A DNA stretch of 64,000 bases from Lewinellaceae bacterium (GCA_016716135.1 JADJWX010000007.1:124001-188000), one strand, 5' to 3'. Shown: positions 1 through 8,491, counted from the stretch's first letter. The notes: a model not told the origin generated them from the sequence alone. Numbers and translations are program-made.

Positions 1-2116
1 CTTTATCCGTTTCCGGCTGGTATTCCATTTTCCGTTTGAAATAAAAATAAGTTTCAATTTGTGAGCGCACGGGAATATCGCTGTTGCTGCGCCGGTAAGC
101 ATTTCGATTTTCAGGGTCGATGATGCGGGCCTTCACATTGTCTTCGAGTTGAAGTTTCACCAGGTCCCGGATTTCGTTTTTCAAATCTTCGTCATACACC
201 GGAAACGCCGTTTCGATCCTGAAGCTTAAATTACGCTGCATCAGGTCGGCACTGGAAAACAGCATGCGCTCTTCGCCGCCGTGGTGAAATATGAATATCC
301 GGGTATGCTCAAGATACCGGTCTACAATGCTGAAGGCCTGAATATTTTCACTTTTGCCTTTAAGCCCCGGAACGAGGCAACAAATGCCCCGGATGATGAG
401 TGTAATTTTCACCCCTGCACTGGAGGCCTCATACAGTTTCTGGATGATCTCCCTGTCCTCAAGACTGTTGGTTTTGAGCAGAATCTGGGCTGGTTTTTTC
501 GCCTTTGCAGCTGCAATTTCATAGTCGATCAGAGCATACAGCGAAGGTCGGAGGTTGAATTTCCCCACCAGCAAATGTTCAAAATCTTTTTTGGGCGGCT
601 TGATGTTTTCCAAAAATGTAAACACGTTGCTCACTTCAATAGTCAGGCGCGGATCGGCGGTAAAAATGCCAAAGTCGGAGTAAACCTGTGCAGTTTCTTC
701 GTGAAAATTACCTGTGCCGAGGTAGGCGTACAAGCGGGGCTTCCCATCTTCAATGCGCCGCACCAGGGCCAATTTGGAGTGTACTTTCACCCCCGGAAAG
801 GAGTAATGCACCCGTACACCGGCCCGGTCGAGTTTTTCGCCCCATTCCAGATTGGCGGCCTCGTCGAAGCGGGCTTTGATTTCTACAAACGCCGAAACCT
901 GCTTTCCGTGCCGGACTGCGCTCATCAAAGCTTCCAGTATTTTACTTCGCCGGGCCACCCTGTATTGAATAACTTTGATATGCGTCACTTTCGGATCGTT
1001 CGCAGCATGTTCAAAAAAATTGACGACCGACTGATACGACTGGTACGGCACATGCAACAACTGGTCTTTTTCCCGGATCATCCGAAAAGGCGTATCCGTA
1101 TTGTGTAAAACAGGATGCGGAAGCGGCGGCAGGGGCTTGTTTTTCAGGTGGTACATCCCGAAATCCGGGAATTTGAAAAAATCAAAATTATTGTGGTAGC
1201 GCCCCTCCGGGAGCATATCGTATTTGCCGAGATCGAAGGTATCTTTCAGGTAGTCCAGCAGGTGCCCCGGCATCTCCCGGTCGTAAACAAACCGGCTGGC
1301 CGGCCCTACCTGCCGTTTGGCCAGGCTCGATTTGATCTTTTGCACCAGGTCTCCCGAAAATTCATCGTCGATGTACAATTCAGCATCCCGGGTAAGTTTG
1401 ATCGAGTAGGTATCCTGAATCTCGTAGCCCGGAAACAACAGTGAAACGGAGTGCCGGACGATATCGTCGAGCATAATCATGTTAATCCGGCCATTTTGCG
1501 AGGGCAGGGTGATGAAACGCGGCAATTGGTCCGACGGGATTTTCACCAGCGCATATTCACTACCCGCATCCGGGGTTTTTCGCTGGATCAAATGAACTGC
1601 CAGGTACAGGTGCGCATTGGCAAGGAAAGGGCGTATCCGGCCTTTTACCAACAAAACCGGCATGACAAAGGGCAGCAAATTGTTGTTGAAATACCCTTCG
1701 ACAAATTGCTTTTGCTCGTCGTTCAAATCCAGCCGCCGAAGCATATAAATATTGTGCTTGCGCAATTCCGGAACAATCTGCTGTTCAAAAATATCCGAAA
1801 ATTCGGTCTGCTGCTGATTGACGATCCGGTGTACTTCTTTCAATAAATCCCGTGGAACAAAATCAAGCGCTGCCTTGGTTTTTTTACCCACCTTTTTCAG
1901 GTTGCGGATATTGGCAACGCGAATCCGGAAATATTCGTCCAGATTGGACGAGTAAATGGCCAGAAATTTCAGCCGTTCCAGCAGCGGCACGGCCGGATCC
2001 ATGGCCTCCTGCAAGACCCGGTAGTTAAACGAAAGCCAGGATATATCGCGGTGTATGTACGGCACGGAATTCATTTCTGTTGGTGTATGCTCCGGAGGAT
2101 GATGGACGTTTGTCAT
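1..2116 (-). CDS. ppk1: Polyphosphate kinase 1, 3' end cut by window edge
   Basis: Transfers the gamma phosphate of ATP to a growing inorganic polyphosphate chain. About 705 codons are present, close to the usual full length of roughly 700, so only the last few residues lie outside the window. The N-terminal domain shows the conserved HRDISWLSFNYRVLQEA and SSNLDEYFRIRVA segments. The two phospholipase-D-like catalytic halves follow, with VKVHSKLAL (His near residue 446, matching the family's autophosphorylated histidine), YLGTGNFHEETA and FSSADLMQRN. Codons stay open in one frame from the start to the window edge. An in-frame ATG 12 bases upstream (2128) is an equally possible start. The gene stands alone; the next gene, a DUF72 protein on the same strand, ends about 100 bp upstream. 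Confidence 0.95.
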   Translation of the reverse strand, partial: MTNVHHPPEHTPTEMNSVPYIHRDISWLSFNYRVLQEAMDPAVPLLERLKFLAIYSSNLDEYFRIRVANIRNLKKVGKKTKAALDFVPRDLLKEVHRIVNQQQTEFSDIFEQQIVPELRKHNIYMLRRLDLNDEQKQFVEGYFNNNLLPFVMPVLLVKGRIRPFLANAHLYLAVHLIQRKTPDAGSEYALVKIPSDQLPRFITLPSQNGRINMIMLDDIVRHSVSLLFPGYEIQDTYSIKLTRDAELYIDDEFSGDLVQKIKSSLAKRQVGPASRFVYDREMPGHLLDYLKDTFDLGKYDMLPEGRYHNNFDFFKFPDFGMYHLKNKPLPPLPHPVLHNTDTPFRMIREKDQLLHVPYQSYQSVVNFFEHAANDPKVTHIKVIQYRVARRSKILEALMSAVRHGKQVSAFVEIKARFDEAANLEWGEKLDRAGVRVHYSFPGVKVHSKLALVRRIEDGKPRLYAYLGTGNFHEETAQVYSDFGIFTADPRLTIEVSNVFTFLENIKPPKKDFEHLLVGKFNLRPSLYALIDYEIAAAKAKKPAQILLKTNSLEDREIIQKLYEASSAGVKITLIIRGICCLVPGLKGKSENIQAFSIVDRYLEHTRIFIFHHGGEERMLFSSADLMQRNLSFRIETAFPVYDEDLKNEIRDLVKLQLEDNVKARIIDPENRNAYRRSNSDIPVRSQIETYFYFKRKMEYQPETDK

Positions 2117-2212
2117 AGGGATTATCATAAAAGCAGCGGGTGAACTGATTCCAAAGCAAAAGTGCAATATTGTGTACAGAATTGGGTATCAGCGCGTTTT
2201 TTTAAATGAAAA

Positions 2213-3130
2213 TTAAAACAAGGAACCCTGCTTCGGGGGTTGCGGACAAGCCTCAGGGCCCCGTATTACCGCAGCTGGAATTGCTTTTTGAAACGTTGTA
2301 CGCGCAAAAACCGCCAGGTTGGGCGCCAACAAATTATCGGGCTCATGGCAAAAAAAATACACCTCCTGCAGCCCTGCCGCAAACCAATCCCGCAACCTAC
2401 CGGCCCAGGCCTCCACACGGTGATAATCCGTCGGGTGCAAACCGTTTCCCACAAATCGGATCAGCACCTTTCCGGTGGTCAGTTGCATGTGGCAAACATC
2501 ACGGCGACCGGCAACATCCGTAATTACCGTGGCAACACCATGGCCGGCCAGTACGCTGAAATATTCCTGCGCAGCGGAGTTTTTTTTGAAAAACGACTCA
2601 TGGCGCACCTCTACGGCAAGCGGTATTTCCTCCGTTGGGAACTGATCCAGAAACCGGACCAAAACCGGCACATCCTGTACGCTGAAAAAAGGCGGCAACT
2701 GCATAAAACAACAACCCATTTTTTCATCCAATCCATCAATCGCCGCACAAAACAGTTGAATTTCAGGCCCATGCAAACCCAGGGTGCGCGCATGGCTGAT
2801 CGTCTGCGGAATTTTCGGGCAGTACCGAAAATCGGCGGGCACAGCATCCCGCCAGCGCGCAACAGTGGCAGTGTCGGGGATACGGTAATGGGTCGTATTG
2901 TGCTCAATCGTGTTGAACTGCCGGCCGTATTCTACCAGAAAATCTTTGGTTTTTGTGCCGGCCGGATACCACTGCCCTACCCAGGCTTTCATGTTGTAGC
3001 CGGTGGCGCCGAGGTAAATCCGGGGTTTCACGTCTCCGGAACACGCCTCAAGCACAGCAATATTTTCAGGTGGATCGGCCTGAAAGCTGAAATCAACCTG
3101 CTCAACCGAAGGGAGTTTACCAAATTCCAT
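2213..3130 (-). CDS. DUF72 (YecE-like) family protein
   Basis: A 305-residue protein of the DUF72/YecE family, a TIM-barrel-like family of unknown biochemical function. Family signatures are the GATGYNMKAWVGQWYP segment near residue 40, the FNTIEHNTTHYRIP segment near residue 70, FRYCPKIPQTISH near residue 105, and the LAVEVRHESFF segment near residue 170. The first 35 residues precede the family core and are not recognised. The start is an ATG 23 bp from a 78-bp palindrome that separates it from the upstream barrel-protein gene. No membrane segment or signal peptide is visible, so a cytoplasmic location is inferred. Confidence 0.88.
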   Translation of the reverse strand: MEFGKLPSVEQVDFSFQADPPENIAVLEACSGDVKPRIYLGATGYNMKAWVGQWYPAGTKTKDFLVEYGRQFNTIEHNTTHYRIPDTATVARWRDAVPADFRYCPKIPQTISHARTLGLHGPEIQLFCAAIDGLDEKMGCCFMQLPPFFSVQDVPVLVRFLDQFPTEEIPLAVEVRHESFFKKNSAAQEYFSVLAGHGVATVITDVAGRRDVCHMQLTTGKVLIRFVGNGLHPTDYHRVEAWAGRLRDWFAAGLQEVYFFCHEPDNLLAPNLAVFARTTFQKAIPAAVIRGPEACPQPPKQGSLF

Positions 3131-3152
3131 GGTGGCAAGTTCGGTTTTTTTT

Positions 3153-3230
3153 AACCTGTCAGGTCAATTTTAAACAAAAGCGACCACGCACTGGCGTAGT
3201 CGCTTTTGTTTAAAATTGACCTGACAGGTT
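3153..3230. repeat. 78-bp palindrome with AACCTGTCAGGT termini
   Basis: Two 32-bp arms (3153-3184 and 3199-3230) are perfect reverse complements beginning AACCTGTCAGGTCAATTTTA. Inside them ACGC (3186-3189) pairs with GCGT (3194-3197), leaving a four-base loop. It lies 13 bp past the stop codon of the barrel-protein gene (minus strand) and 23 bp before the DUF72 start. The outer 12 bases and an AAACAAAAG-like core are shared with the element at 9231-9310, so the two look like members of one family. No T-run follows on the minus strand, so it is not a classic intrinsic terminator. Confidence 0.9.
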
Positions 3231-3243
3231 TGGCAAAGCACAC

Positions 3244-3780
3244 TTACTTCTTTTTCTTCTTTCCGCCGCCGAAAATCTTCCAGTCGCGAATCCGTTTTTT
3301 CTCGCGTTTGGCAAAAATATACCGGACCGATAGCGAGGCGCCATTCCAGTTGAACGGCTGGCTGGATTCGCTGAAATGCAATTCAGGTTTCCAGTCCAGC
3401 GCCAGATTGATCCGGCCAAGAGAAACCTCCGCTCCGCCAATCAATGAAAGTCCGTAAATATGATTTCGCACCGTCGTTTCAGTTTGTGTCGGGTCATTTT
3501 GAGCATAAAAGTGCCCACCGGCGCCATAGTACAGGTTCAGGCCGCGAAACAAGATTTTCTGGTGTTTTTCAGCCAGCAAAGTCAGGCCTAAATTATCGGA
3601 ACCAACCGACGTATGGATAATGCCTTCGGCAGTCCAGTTATTGACGATATGTTGTTGAACAGTGATGTTGAATCCTTTGTCGACGCGGATACCGGCAGCG
3701 GTTTTATAGGATTGAGCCTGGGTGCTGTTGGAAAAAAGCAACAAACTGAAGGCGATTGAGCAGAAGCAGATGCGTGTCAT
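3244..3780 (-). CDS. Putative outer-membrane beta-barrel protein
   Basis: A 178-residue protein with a signal peptide (hydrophobic stretch at residues 5-16, probable cleavage after TQAQ). The mature part alternates polar and hydrophobic residues in short strands (for example NLYYGAGGHFYA and INLALDWKPELHF), typical of a small outer-membrane barrel. The last strand, ASLSVRYIF, would be expected to end the chain, but it is followed by a basic tail ending in five lysines. That tail is odd for a barrel and may be an extension. No specific family is recognised. The gene is preceded by a 180-bp intergenic region and followed by the 78-bp palindrome. Confidence 0.65.
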   Translation of the reverse strand: MTRICFCSIAFSLLLFSNSTQAQSYKTAAGIRVDKGFNITVQQHIVNNWTAEGIIHTSVGSDNLGLTLLAEKHQKILFRGLNLYYGAGGHFYAQNDPTQTETTVRNHIYGLSLIGGAEVSLGRINLALDWKPELHFSESSQPFNWNGASLSVRYIFAKREKKRIRDWKIFGGGKKKKK

Positions 3781-3962
3781 ATTGGTCGTGTTTTGTTTGA
3801 AAATGACTGGCTAAAAACGGGCTGCCATGTGGGCTATGTTCCGGCCGCTTTGGTTTAAATTTTTCTTAACCACGAACACCCCTGGCTTTAACATTTTGGC
3901 AGGCAACGACCGAAAGCGTTGTATTTTCACCGCCCTGATTTTTTAACGACCAATAAGTTGCT

Positions 3963-4787
3963 TTGCAAAAACACGGCTATTCAATCCGCCAGTTTCTGGC
4001 CTTTTTCCGCGCTGCCGACACGAAGTTCCGGGTGCATTCACCCTTTGTGTTTGAACTGGCGAATGCCGTTTTGGAAGATCAACGCTGGTTTTATGCATTT
4101 AGCGACGTGGAGGCGATCCGCCGAAAAATGCAACAAAGCATGTTGGTGATCGGGATGGTGGACTATGGCGCTTCAGCGCCTGGCGGTGAAGCGGCGCGGC
4201 GGCGCCTGCCAATCCGGCAAATCGCCCGACGCGCAGCCAGCAGCAGCCGGCAGGGCCAATGGCTGTTCCGCCTGGTTCAGTGGCAAAAACCACAGCGCAT
4301 ACTCGAACTGGGCACATCGCTTGGCATCGGCGCCATGTACCTGGCTGCCGCAGCGCGCACCGCTACGATTTTCTCGCTGGAAGGCAGTCCGGATTGTGCA
4401 CATGTCGCAAAAGCCAACCTGGAGTTGTTGGGGTTGAACAAGCAGGTAACGGTAAAAACCGGGCCTTTTCAGGAAAATTTGCCGGCAAGCCTGCAAGCCT
4501 TGCAAACGGTTGATCTCGTTTTTTTCGACGGGCACCACCGCGCAGATGCCACCTTGCAGTATTTCGAGCAATGTCTGCCCCATGTGTATGCACAAACCAT
4601 ACTGGTGTTCGACGATGTTTACTGGTCGCCGGAAATGACGGCCGCCTGGAAAAAGATACAGCAGCACCCGCAAGTGACATTAACGGTGGATTTTTTCGAT
4701 CTAAGCCTTGTGTTTTTCAATCCGGATTTTAAATCCAGGCAACACTTCAAACTCCTCCCCAGCCGCTGTAAACCCTGGTATTTTTGA
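3963..4787 (+). CDS. Class I SAM-dependent methyltransferase (O-methyltransferase-like)
   Basis: A 274-residue protein with a Rossmann-fold methyltransferase core. The SAM-binding motif I is ILELGTSLGIGAMYLAA near residues 112-127, followed by an acidic strand end (FSLEGSP) and a DLVFFDGHHR motif near residue 190 that resembles the metal-binding region of caffeoyl-CoA-type O-methyltransferases. The N-terminal TKFRVHSPFVFELANAV segment resembles the family's leader in Bacteroidota, which supports the TTG start because the first ATG would remove it. An in-frame stop lies just upstream of this TTG. The stop codon overlaps a possible TTG start of the ATP-grasp gene (TTGA), so the two are probably co-transcribed. 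The substrate is unknown. Confidence 0.8.
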   Translation: MQKHGYSIRQFLAFFRAADTKFRVHSPFVFELANAVLEDQRWFYAFSDVEAIRRKMQQSMLVIGMVDYGASAPGGEAARRRLPIRQIARRAASSSRQGQWLFRLVQWQKPQRILELGTSLGIGAMYLAAAARTATIFSLEGSPDCAHVAKANLELLGLNKQVTVKTGPFQENLPASLQALQTVDLVFFDGHHRADATLQYFEQCLPHVYAQTILVFDDVYWSPEMTAAWKKIQQHPQVTLTVDFFDLSLVFFNPDFKSRQHFKLLPSRCKPWYF

Positions 4788-5845
4788 ATTTCACGCATTC
4801 ACACATTCACTCATTGACTCACTGGATAAAAAAATGGACTGTTTGGGAGTATCTCCCCTGGTGGCTGGCGAATGTGCCGGTGTATGCCTTTTACAGCTGG
4901 TTTGCCCTGCGGGCGCGGCATTTGTTTTTTTTCAGCAATGTCAACCCGGCTATTCCGCTGGGTGGCGCAGTGGGCGAGTCCAAGCATGACATCCTGAAAC
5001 TGGTACCGGAGTCGGTTAAGCCCAAAACAGTGTTTGTTTTGCCGGAAATGTCGTTCGAAGCCGTAATCACTGCCATGCAAACGGCGGGGCTGAATTTTCC
5101 GGTTGTCGCCAAACCGGATGTGGGCGAGCGGGGTTTTTTGGTGCAAAAATTCACGGCAGCGGGGCCGCTGCGGCAACATCTGGAACGCTACCCCGTGCCA
5201 TTCCTGATCCAGGAATTTTTAACCCATCCGCTGGAATTGAGTGTGCTGTTTCACCGCTTTCCGGACAACGGCCGATTTGGCCTCAGTTCCATTTGCATCA
5301 AGGAATTTTTGAGTGTTACGGGCGATGGCCAGTCCAGCGTCCGGCGCCTCATGGCTATCCGGCCACGTGCCGCCTTCCAACTGGAGCGATTTGAACAGGA
5401 AAACCCAGGGCTACTGGAACACATCCCAGGGCCCGGCGAAACGCTTTTGCTGGAGCCGATCGGCAACCATATCCGGGGCACCAAATTTTTAAACGGAAAC
5501 CACCTGATCGAACCTGGTCTGGAAGCGGTTTTCGAACAGGTTTGCCGGCAGATTGACGGGGTGTTTTACGGGCGCTTCGACCTGAAGTGTGCCTCCGTGG
5601 ACGCCTTGCGGCAGGGGGCCTTCCAGGTCATGGAGCTGAACGGCATCCTGGCCGAACCGGCACACGTATACGACCCGGCCTATGGCATGTGGCGTGCATA
5701 CCGCGATTTTTTCCGGCATTGGAAAATCCTGTTCGACCTGCACCGGGCACAGCGCAGCCGCGGCATACCGCCGACTTCTCACCGGGTAGCCTGGCAATTC
5801 GTCCGGCGCTATTTCCGTTATAAAAAAGACCTGGAGCCCCGATAG
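4784..5845 (+). CDS. ATP-grasp domain protein of unknown substrate
   Basis: A protein of up to 353 residues with ATP-grasp features: the ATP-binding lysine strand FPVVAKPDVGERGFLV near residue 105, the LIQEFL segment near residue 145, and a C-terminal metal/phosphate-binding pair, GRFDLKC and VMELNG, near residues 265-285. These enzymes join a carboxylate to an amine or similar group using ATP. The start is uncertain. TTG at 4784 overlaps the previous stop, but the first 10 residues come from a CATTCAC-like word array. TTG at 4814 gives MTHWIKKW and may be the true start. It follows a methyltransferase and may act with it on one product, which is inference. Confidence 0.72.
   Translation: MNFTHSHIHSLTHWIKKWTVWEYLPWWLANVPVYAFYSWFALRARHLFFFSNVNPAIPLGGAVGESKHDILKLVPESVKPKTVFVLPEMSFEAVITAMQTAGLNFPVVAKPDVGERGFLVQKFTAAGPLRQHLERYPVPFLIQEFLTHPLELSVLFHRFPDNGRFGLSSICIKEFLSVTGDGQSSVRRLMAIRPRAAFQLERFEQENPGLLEHIPGPGETLLLEPIGNHIRGTKFLNGNHLIEPGLEAVFEQVCRQIDGVFYGRFDLKCASVDALRQGAFQVMELNGILAEPAHVYDPAYGMWRAYRDFFRHWKILFDLHRAQRSRGIPPTSHRVAWQFVRRYFRYKKDLEPR
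4790..4825. repeat. Short-word array (CATTCAC-like), single arm
   Basis: Degenerate repeats of words like CATTCAC, ACATTCAC and TCATTGACTCAC begin right after the methyltransferase stop codon. I found no matching inverted arm nearby. If the upstream TTG is used, the array encodes the His/Ser/Thr-rich start of the ATP-grasp protein. It resembles the other 7-bp word arrays in the window in style and placement. Confidence 0.55.
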
Positions 5846-5860
5846 ATTTGGAAAAAGGGC

Positions 5861-5868
5861 TACCTTTG
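5861..5868 (+). promoter_or_regulatory. Bacteroidota -7 box (TAnnTTTG) upstream of slyD-like gene
   Basis: TACCTTTG matches the Bacteroidota sigma-A -7 consensus exactly, 37 bases before the ATG at 5906. No good TTTG is seen at the -33 spacing, so the call rests on the -7 box alone. Confidence 0.4.
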
Positions 5869-5905
5869 CCTATCATTTTACTCACCACTCTTGCAAATCC
5901 AAAAA

Positions 5906-6412
5906 ATGGTTATTGAAGAAAAAAAAGTAGTGCTGGTGCACTACACGTTGACCCAAGGCAATGCCGAGGGCGAACAAATCGAATCCACCGCAGGCCGCGA
6001 GCCCCTGGGGTTTATTTACGGCGTCGGTATGATGATCCCCGATTTTGAATCCAATATTAAAGGCCTGAAAACCGGCGATAAATTTGCTTTTGGCATTAAA
6101 GCAGCCGATGCATACGGCGAATACGATGAAACGGCGTTGGTTGAAGTGCCCAAATCCATGTTTGAAATGGATGGTAAAATTCCGGACGGCTTGCTGGAAG
6201 TCGGCCGTACCATTCCGCTGACCGATCAGGAAGGCAACCGTTTTCAGGGCACTGTGGCCTGGGTTGGACTGGAAAAAGTCAAACTTGATTTTAACCACCC
6301 CATGGCCGGCGTAGACCTGTTTTTTACCGGCCACGTGGAACTGGTGCGCGACGCCGACCCGGCAGAACTGGAGCACGGCCATGTGCATGGCCCGGGCGGA
6401 CACCATCATTAA
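5906..6412 (+). CDS. FKBP-type peptidyl-prolyl cis-trans isomerase, SlyD-like
   Basis: A 168-residue SlyD-type isomerase, which speeds proline isomerisation during folding and often binds nickel. It begins with KKVVLVHYTLT and continues with the FKBP segment PLGFIYGVGMMIPDFE and the KTGDKF loop. The inserted-flap region lies near residues 70-125 (IPLTDQEGNRFQGTVAWV). The C-terminal tail is histidine-rich (HGHVHGPGGHHH), as expected for metal-binding SlyD proteins. I chose the ATG at 5906 because the alternative TTG at 5891 only adds five unconserved residues. A TACCTTTG promoter box lies upstream, and an inverted word array begins 11 bp after the stop. Confidence 0.9.
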   Translation: MVIEEKKVVLVHYTLTQGNAEGEQIESTAGREPLGFIYGVGMMIPDFESNIKGLKTGDKFAFGIKAADAYGEYDETALVEVPKSMFEMDGKIPDGLLEVGRTIPLTDQEGNRFQGTVAWVGLEKVKLDFNHPMAGVDLFFTGHVELVRDADPAELEHGHVHGPGGHHH

Positions 6413-6423
6413 TTTTTGATTTT

Positions 6424-6556
6424 CGAGTTACGAATTACGATTGGTACAACTTTCCGCAGGCGCAGCGTCCTTGCATTTTAGAAAACATTGGATTGAAGTC
6501 AAAAACAACCCCTCCCGGTAAAGGTGAACCAATCGTAATTCGTAATTCGCAACTCG
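6424..6556. repeat. Inverted word array (GTAATTC-type 7-bp words)
   Basis: The left arm at 6424-6445 and the right arm at 6528-6556 are inverted copies. They begin CGAGTT[A/G]CGAATTACG and end GATTGGT, and differ by one complete 7-bp word (GAATTAC) plus one base. About 80 bp of unrelated sequence separates them. It follows the slyD-like stop by 11 bp and precedes the cold-shock gene by 22 bp. A stem-loop in the transcript is likely. There is no terminator-like T-run. Confidence 0.8.
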
Positions 6557-6578
6557 TAATTCACAAAACTCCCTAAAC

Positions 6579-6770
6579 ATGAACAAAGGAACGGTCAAAT
6601 TTTTCAACAAAAGCAAAGGCTACGGTTTTATCGTAGACGAGTCCACCAATCAGGAGTTTTTTGTGCACGTAACCGGCTTGCTCGACAATATCCGGGACGG
6701 CGACACCGTGACGTTTGAAACCAAACGCGACACCCGCGGCACCACCGCGGTGAATGTAAAGCGGCAGTAA
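6579..6770 (+). CDS. Cold-shock domain protein (CspA family)
   Basis: A 63-residue single cold-shock domain, the normal family size. The nucleic-acid-binding motifs RNP1 (KGYGFIVD, residues 13-20) and RNP2-like (FFVHVTGL, residues 27-34) are both visible after the usual TVKFFNKSKG start. Such proteins bind single-stranded RNA or DNA and act as RNA chaperones. The ATG follows an inverted word array, which would place a hairpin in or near the 5' leader if transcription reads through. It converges on the GtrA gene, whose stop is about 10 bp away. Confidence 0.95.
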   Translation: MNKGTVKFFNKSKGYGFIVDESTNQEFFVHVTGLLDNIRDGDTVTFETKRDTRGTTAVNVKRQ

Positions 6771-6780
6771 AACCGGTATC

Positions 6781-7167
6781 CTATCCGGTGAAGGTGAAGG
6801 TGTAATTCGCCCAAAAGTTCCACACCGTCACTCCCGCGGTGGCGACAATTTTTGCCAAATAAAAATTAAGGCGGTACCGCTCGTTGAGCAGGTAAATGAT
6901 GCCGTTGTTCAGCCCAAGGCCGATCAGCGAAGCGATCAGAAATTTGGAAAACTGCATCATGACGGAGGGGTCGTGGCTTTCGAAGGTCCAGATGCGGTTG
7001 AAAATATAGTTGCTGACCACGGCGCACATAAATCCGGTGCTGTTCGCCAGGTACTGGTTCAGGCGGAGTTTTTCCCGGCAAATCCAGGTGATTCCAAAGT
7101 CAACAAATACGCCGGAGAACCCGACGACGCCAAATTTCAGGAATTTCCAGAGCAGGTCGTTATTCAT
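6781..7167 (-). CDS. GtrA family membrane protein
   Basis: A 128-residue protein with four predicted membrane helices (about residues 10-28, 38-56, 72-92 and 100-122) and the GtrA-family pattern KFGVVGFSGVFVDFGITW at the start and NYIFNRIWTF in the middle. GtrA proteins are thought to help move lipid-linked sugars across the membrane for cell-surface glycosylation. The start overlaps the end of the upstream GT87 gene by 8 bp, suggesting translational coupling and a joint role in surface polysaccharide or glycolipid assembly. Confidence 0.88.
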   Translation of the reverse strand: MNNDLLWKFLKFGVVGFSGVFVDFGITWICREKLRLNQYLANSTGFMCAVVSNYIFNRIWTFESHDPSVMMQFSKFLIASLIGLGLNNGIIYLLNERYRLNFYLAKIVATAGVTVWNFWANYTFTFTG

Positions 7168-8347
7168 GAGAGGGCAAATGTAGAAGTTGCTTTGGTTGCC
7201 ACAAAAGCCGGATGCTAATTAAGCACCAAATTAAAATACAAGGCACCGCTTTCAAAACGTAAGGCTGCACAAACTGGTGGCGAATTTCACGGGGAAAAAT
7301 ATCCGTTGGCGACAACGAAGCCAGCGCAAACGCCGTCCACAGCAGCACCTTTACCCACAGTGCCGGTTTTTCAAAACTAAAATACCACAAGGCCACCCCG
7401 ATGAGGGCAATGACAAAGGTCGGGGACTCCGCTTTGTGGTTAAAAATCACCACCCAGAGCAATAACGACGCCCAGAGCAATTGCCGGCTCAACGCAGGCG
7501 GCATCCCATCGGCGTCCCGCTGCCGGTACACGGCAAGCGTCGAAAGGCCCAGAATCAGCAGGCCAAACAACGTGACCCCAAACTTCGGCGCCGCCCAGCC
7601 AAACCAGGTCTCCAGCCACCCCAGCACCGACAAACCCACCGATGCGCTGTGGTCTTCCTGCAATAATTCAAACCACCACTGATACACCTGCCACAACTGG
7701 GCCGGCGAAACCACCACCAACGGGATCAGCACCAGCAATACCGCCCAAAACGCCAGCGCCGGCACGAAGGCCCGCCGTTGCGGGTACACCATCGCCGGCA
7801 CGGCGGCAAAAACACCGAAGATCTTGAGGAAGCCTCCAGCCGCTGCCCACCATGCACTCCACACCGGTTTGCTGTTTTCCAGGGCCACCCAGCTCCAGAT
7901 CAGCAGCGCCGCAGTCAGGCCGTTGCTCTGGCTGTTTTGAATGGAAATGACCAGTTCAGGCAAGATAAACCAGGCGAGAAAACGGCGCTGTTTTGGCGGC
8001 AAAACCGGAATGCGCAAAATACCCCACAACAGCGGCATGGCATTCAGCAAATTCCACAACTGCAAGCCCAACCAATCGGGCAGCGCCGCAAATGGCGCCA
8101 TTGCCAGGGCAAATGCCGGACTGTATTTGTACAAATCCCACTGCTCCACCACATAGATGCCGTAGGGATTTTGCCCTTGCACGAGGTGCGTAAACGAGTT
8201 TTTAAAAATGATGTAGTTCTCGTAAATCGTATAGCCGTATTCGTTGGCGCCCAACGATAACCACTGCAGGCTCACCACCAGGGCTGCCAGCAGGTAAGCG
8301 AAATAGAGTGCGGATTGCGGAATACGGAGTGCGGATTGGTTCACCAT
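7160..8347 (-). CDS. Glycosyltransferase family 87-like membrane protein
   Basis: A 395-residue polytopic membrane protein of the GT87/DUF2029 type, which uses polyprenyl-phosphate sugars as donors. About ten hydrophobic segments are visible, with the family's conserved QGQNPYG and YKYSPAFALAMAPFA motifs near residues 58-85 and SQSNGL near residue 142. The first 14 residues (NQSALRIPQSALYF) are encoded by the right-hand part of an inverted word array, so the N-terminus may be an acquired extension. No good alternative start lies between it and the first membrane helix. It overlaps the GtrA gene by 8 bp. Confidence 0.8.
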   Translation of the reverse strand: MVNQSALRIPQSALYFAYLLAALVVSLQWLSLGANEYGYTIYENYIIFKNSFTHLVQGQNPYGIYVVEQWDLYKYSPAFALAMAPFAALPDWLGLQLWNLLNAMPLLWGILRIPVLPPKQRRFLAWFILPELVISIQNSQSNGLTAALLIWSWVALENSKPVWSAWWAAAGGFLKIFGVFAAVPAMVYPQRRAFVPALAFWAVLLVLIPLVVVSPAQLWQVYQWWFELLQEDHSASVGLSVLGWLETWFGWAAPKFGVTLFGLLILGLSTLAVYRQRDADGMPPALSRQLLWASLLLWVVIFNHKAESPTFVIALIGVALWYFSFEKPALWVKVLLWTAFALASLSPTDIFPREIRHQFVQPYVLKAVPCILIWCLISIRLLWQPKQLLHLPSHE

Positions 8348-8476
8348 CCAGAAAAAGAAAATCTATTATTCAATTGATAGAAAATCGACGTTTTTCAAAT
8401 TACTTGTCCAATTCAGATTATAAACTTCCATTTGCATAGTAGGTGAACCAATCCGCAATCCGTATTCCGTAATCCG
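8311..8476. repeat. Inverted word array (AATCCGC/AATCCGT 7-bp words)
   Basis: The left arm at 8311-8345 and the right arm at 8442-8476 match as inverted copies over 35 bp with two differences. Both are made of 7-bp words such as CGGATTG, CGGAATA and CGGATTA, and both carry the same GGTTCACC inner edge. The left arm overlaps the first codons of the GT87 gene. The right arm ends 16 bp from the stop codon of the DUF6438 gene. Confidence 0.85.
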
Positions 8477-8491
8477 AAATCCGAAATCGAA

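Noticed and set aside
281..1846. Three plus-strand frames over the polyphosphate kinase region
   Set aside because: All three lie in the same phase, exactly opposite the ppk1 codons, which explains their length. The minus strand gives a conserved protein.
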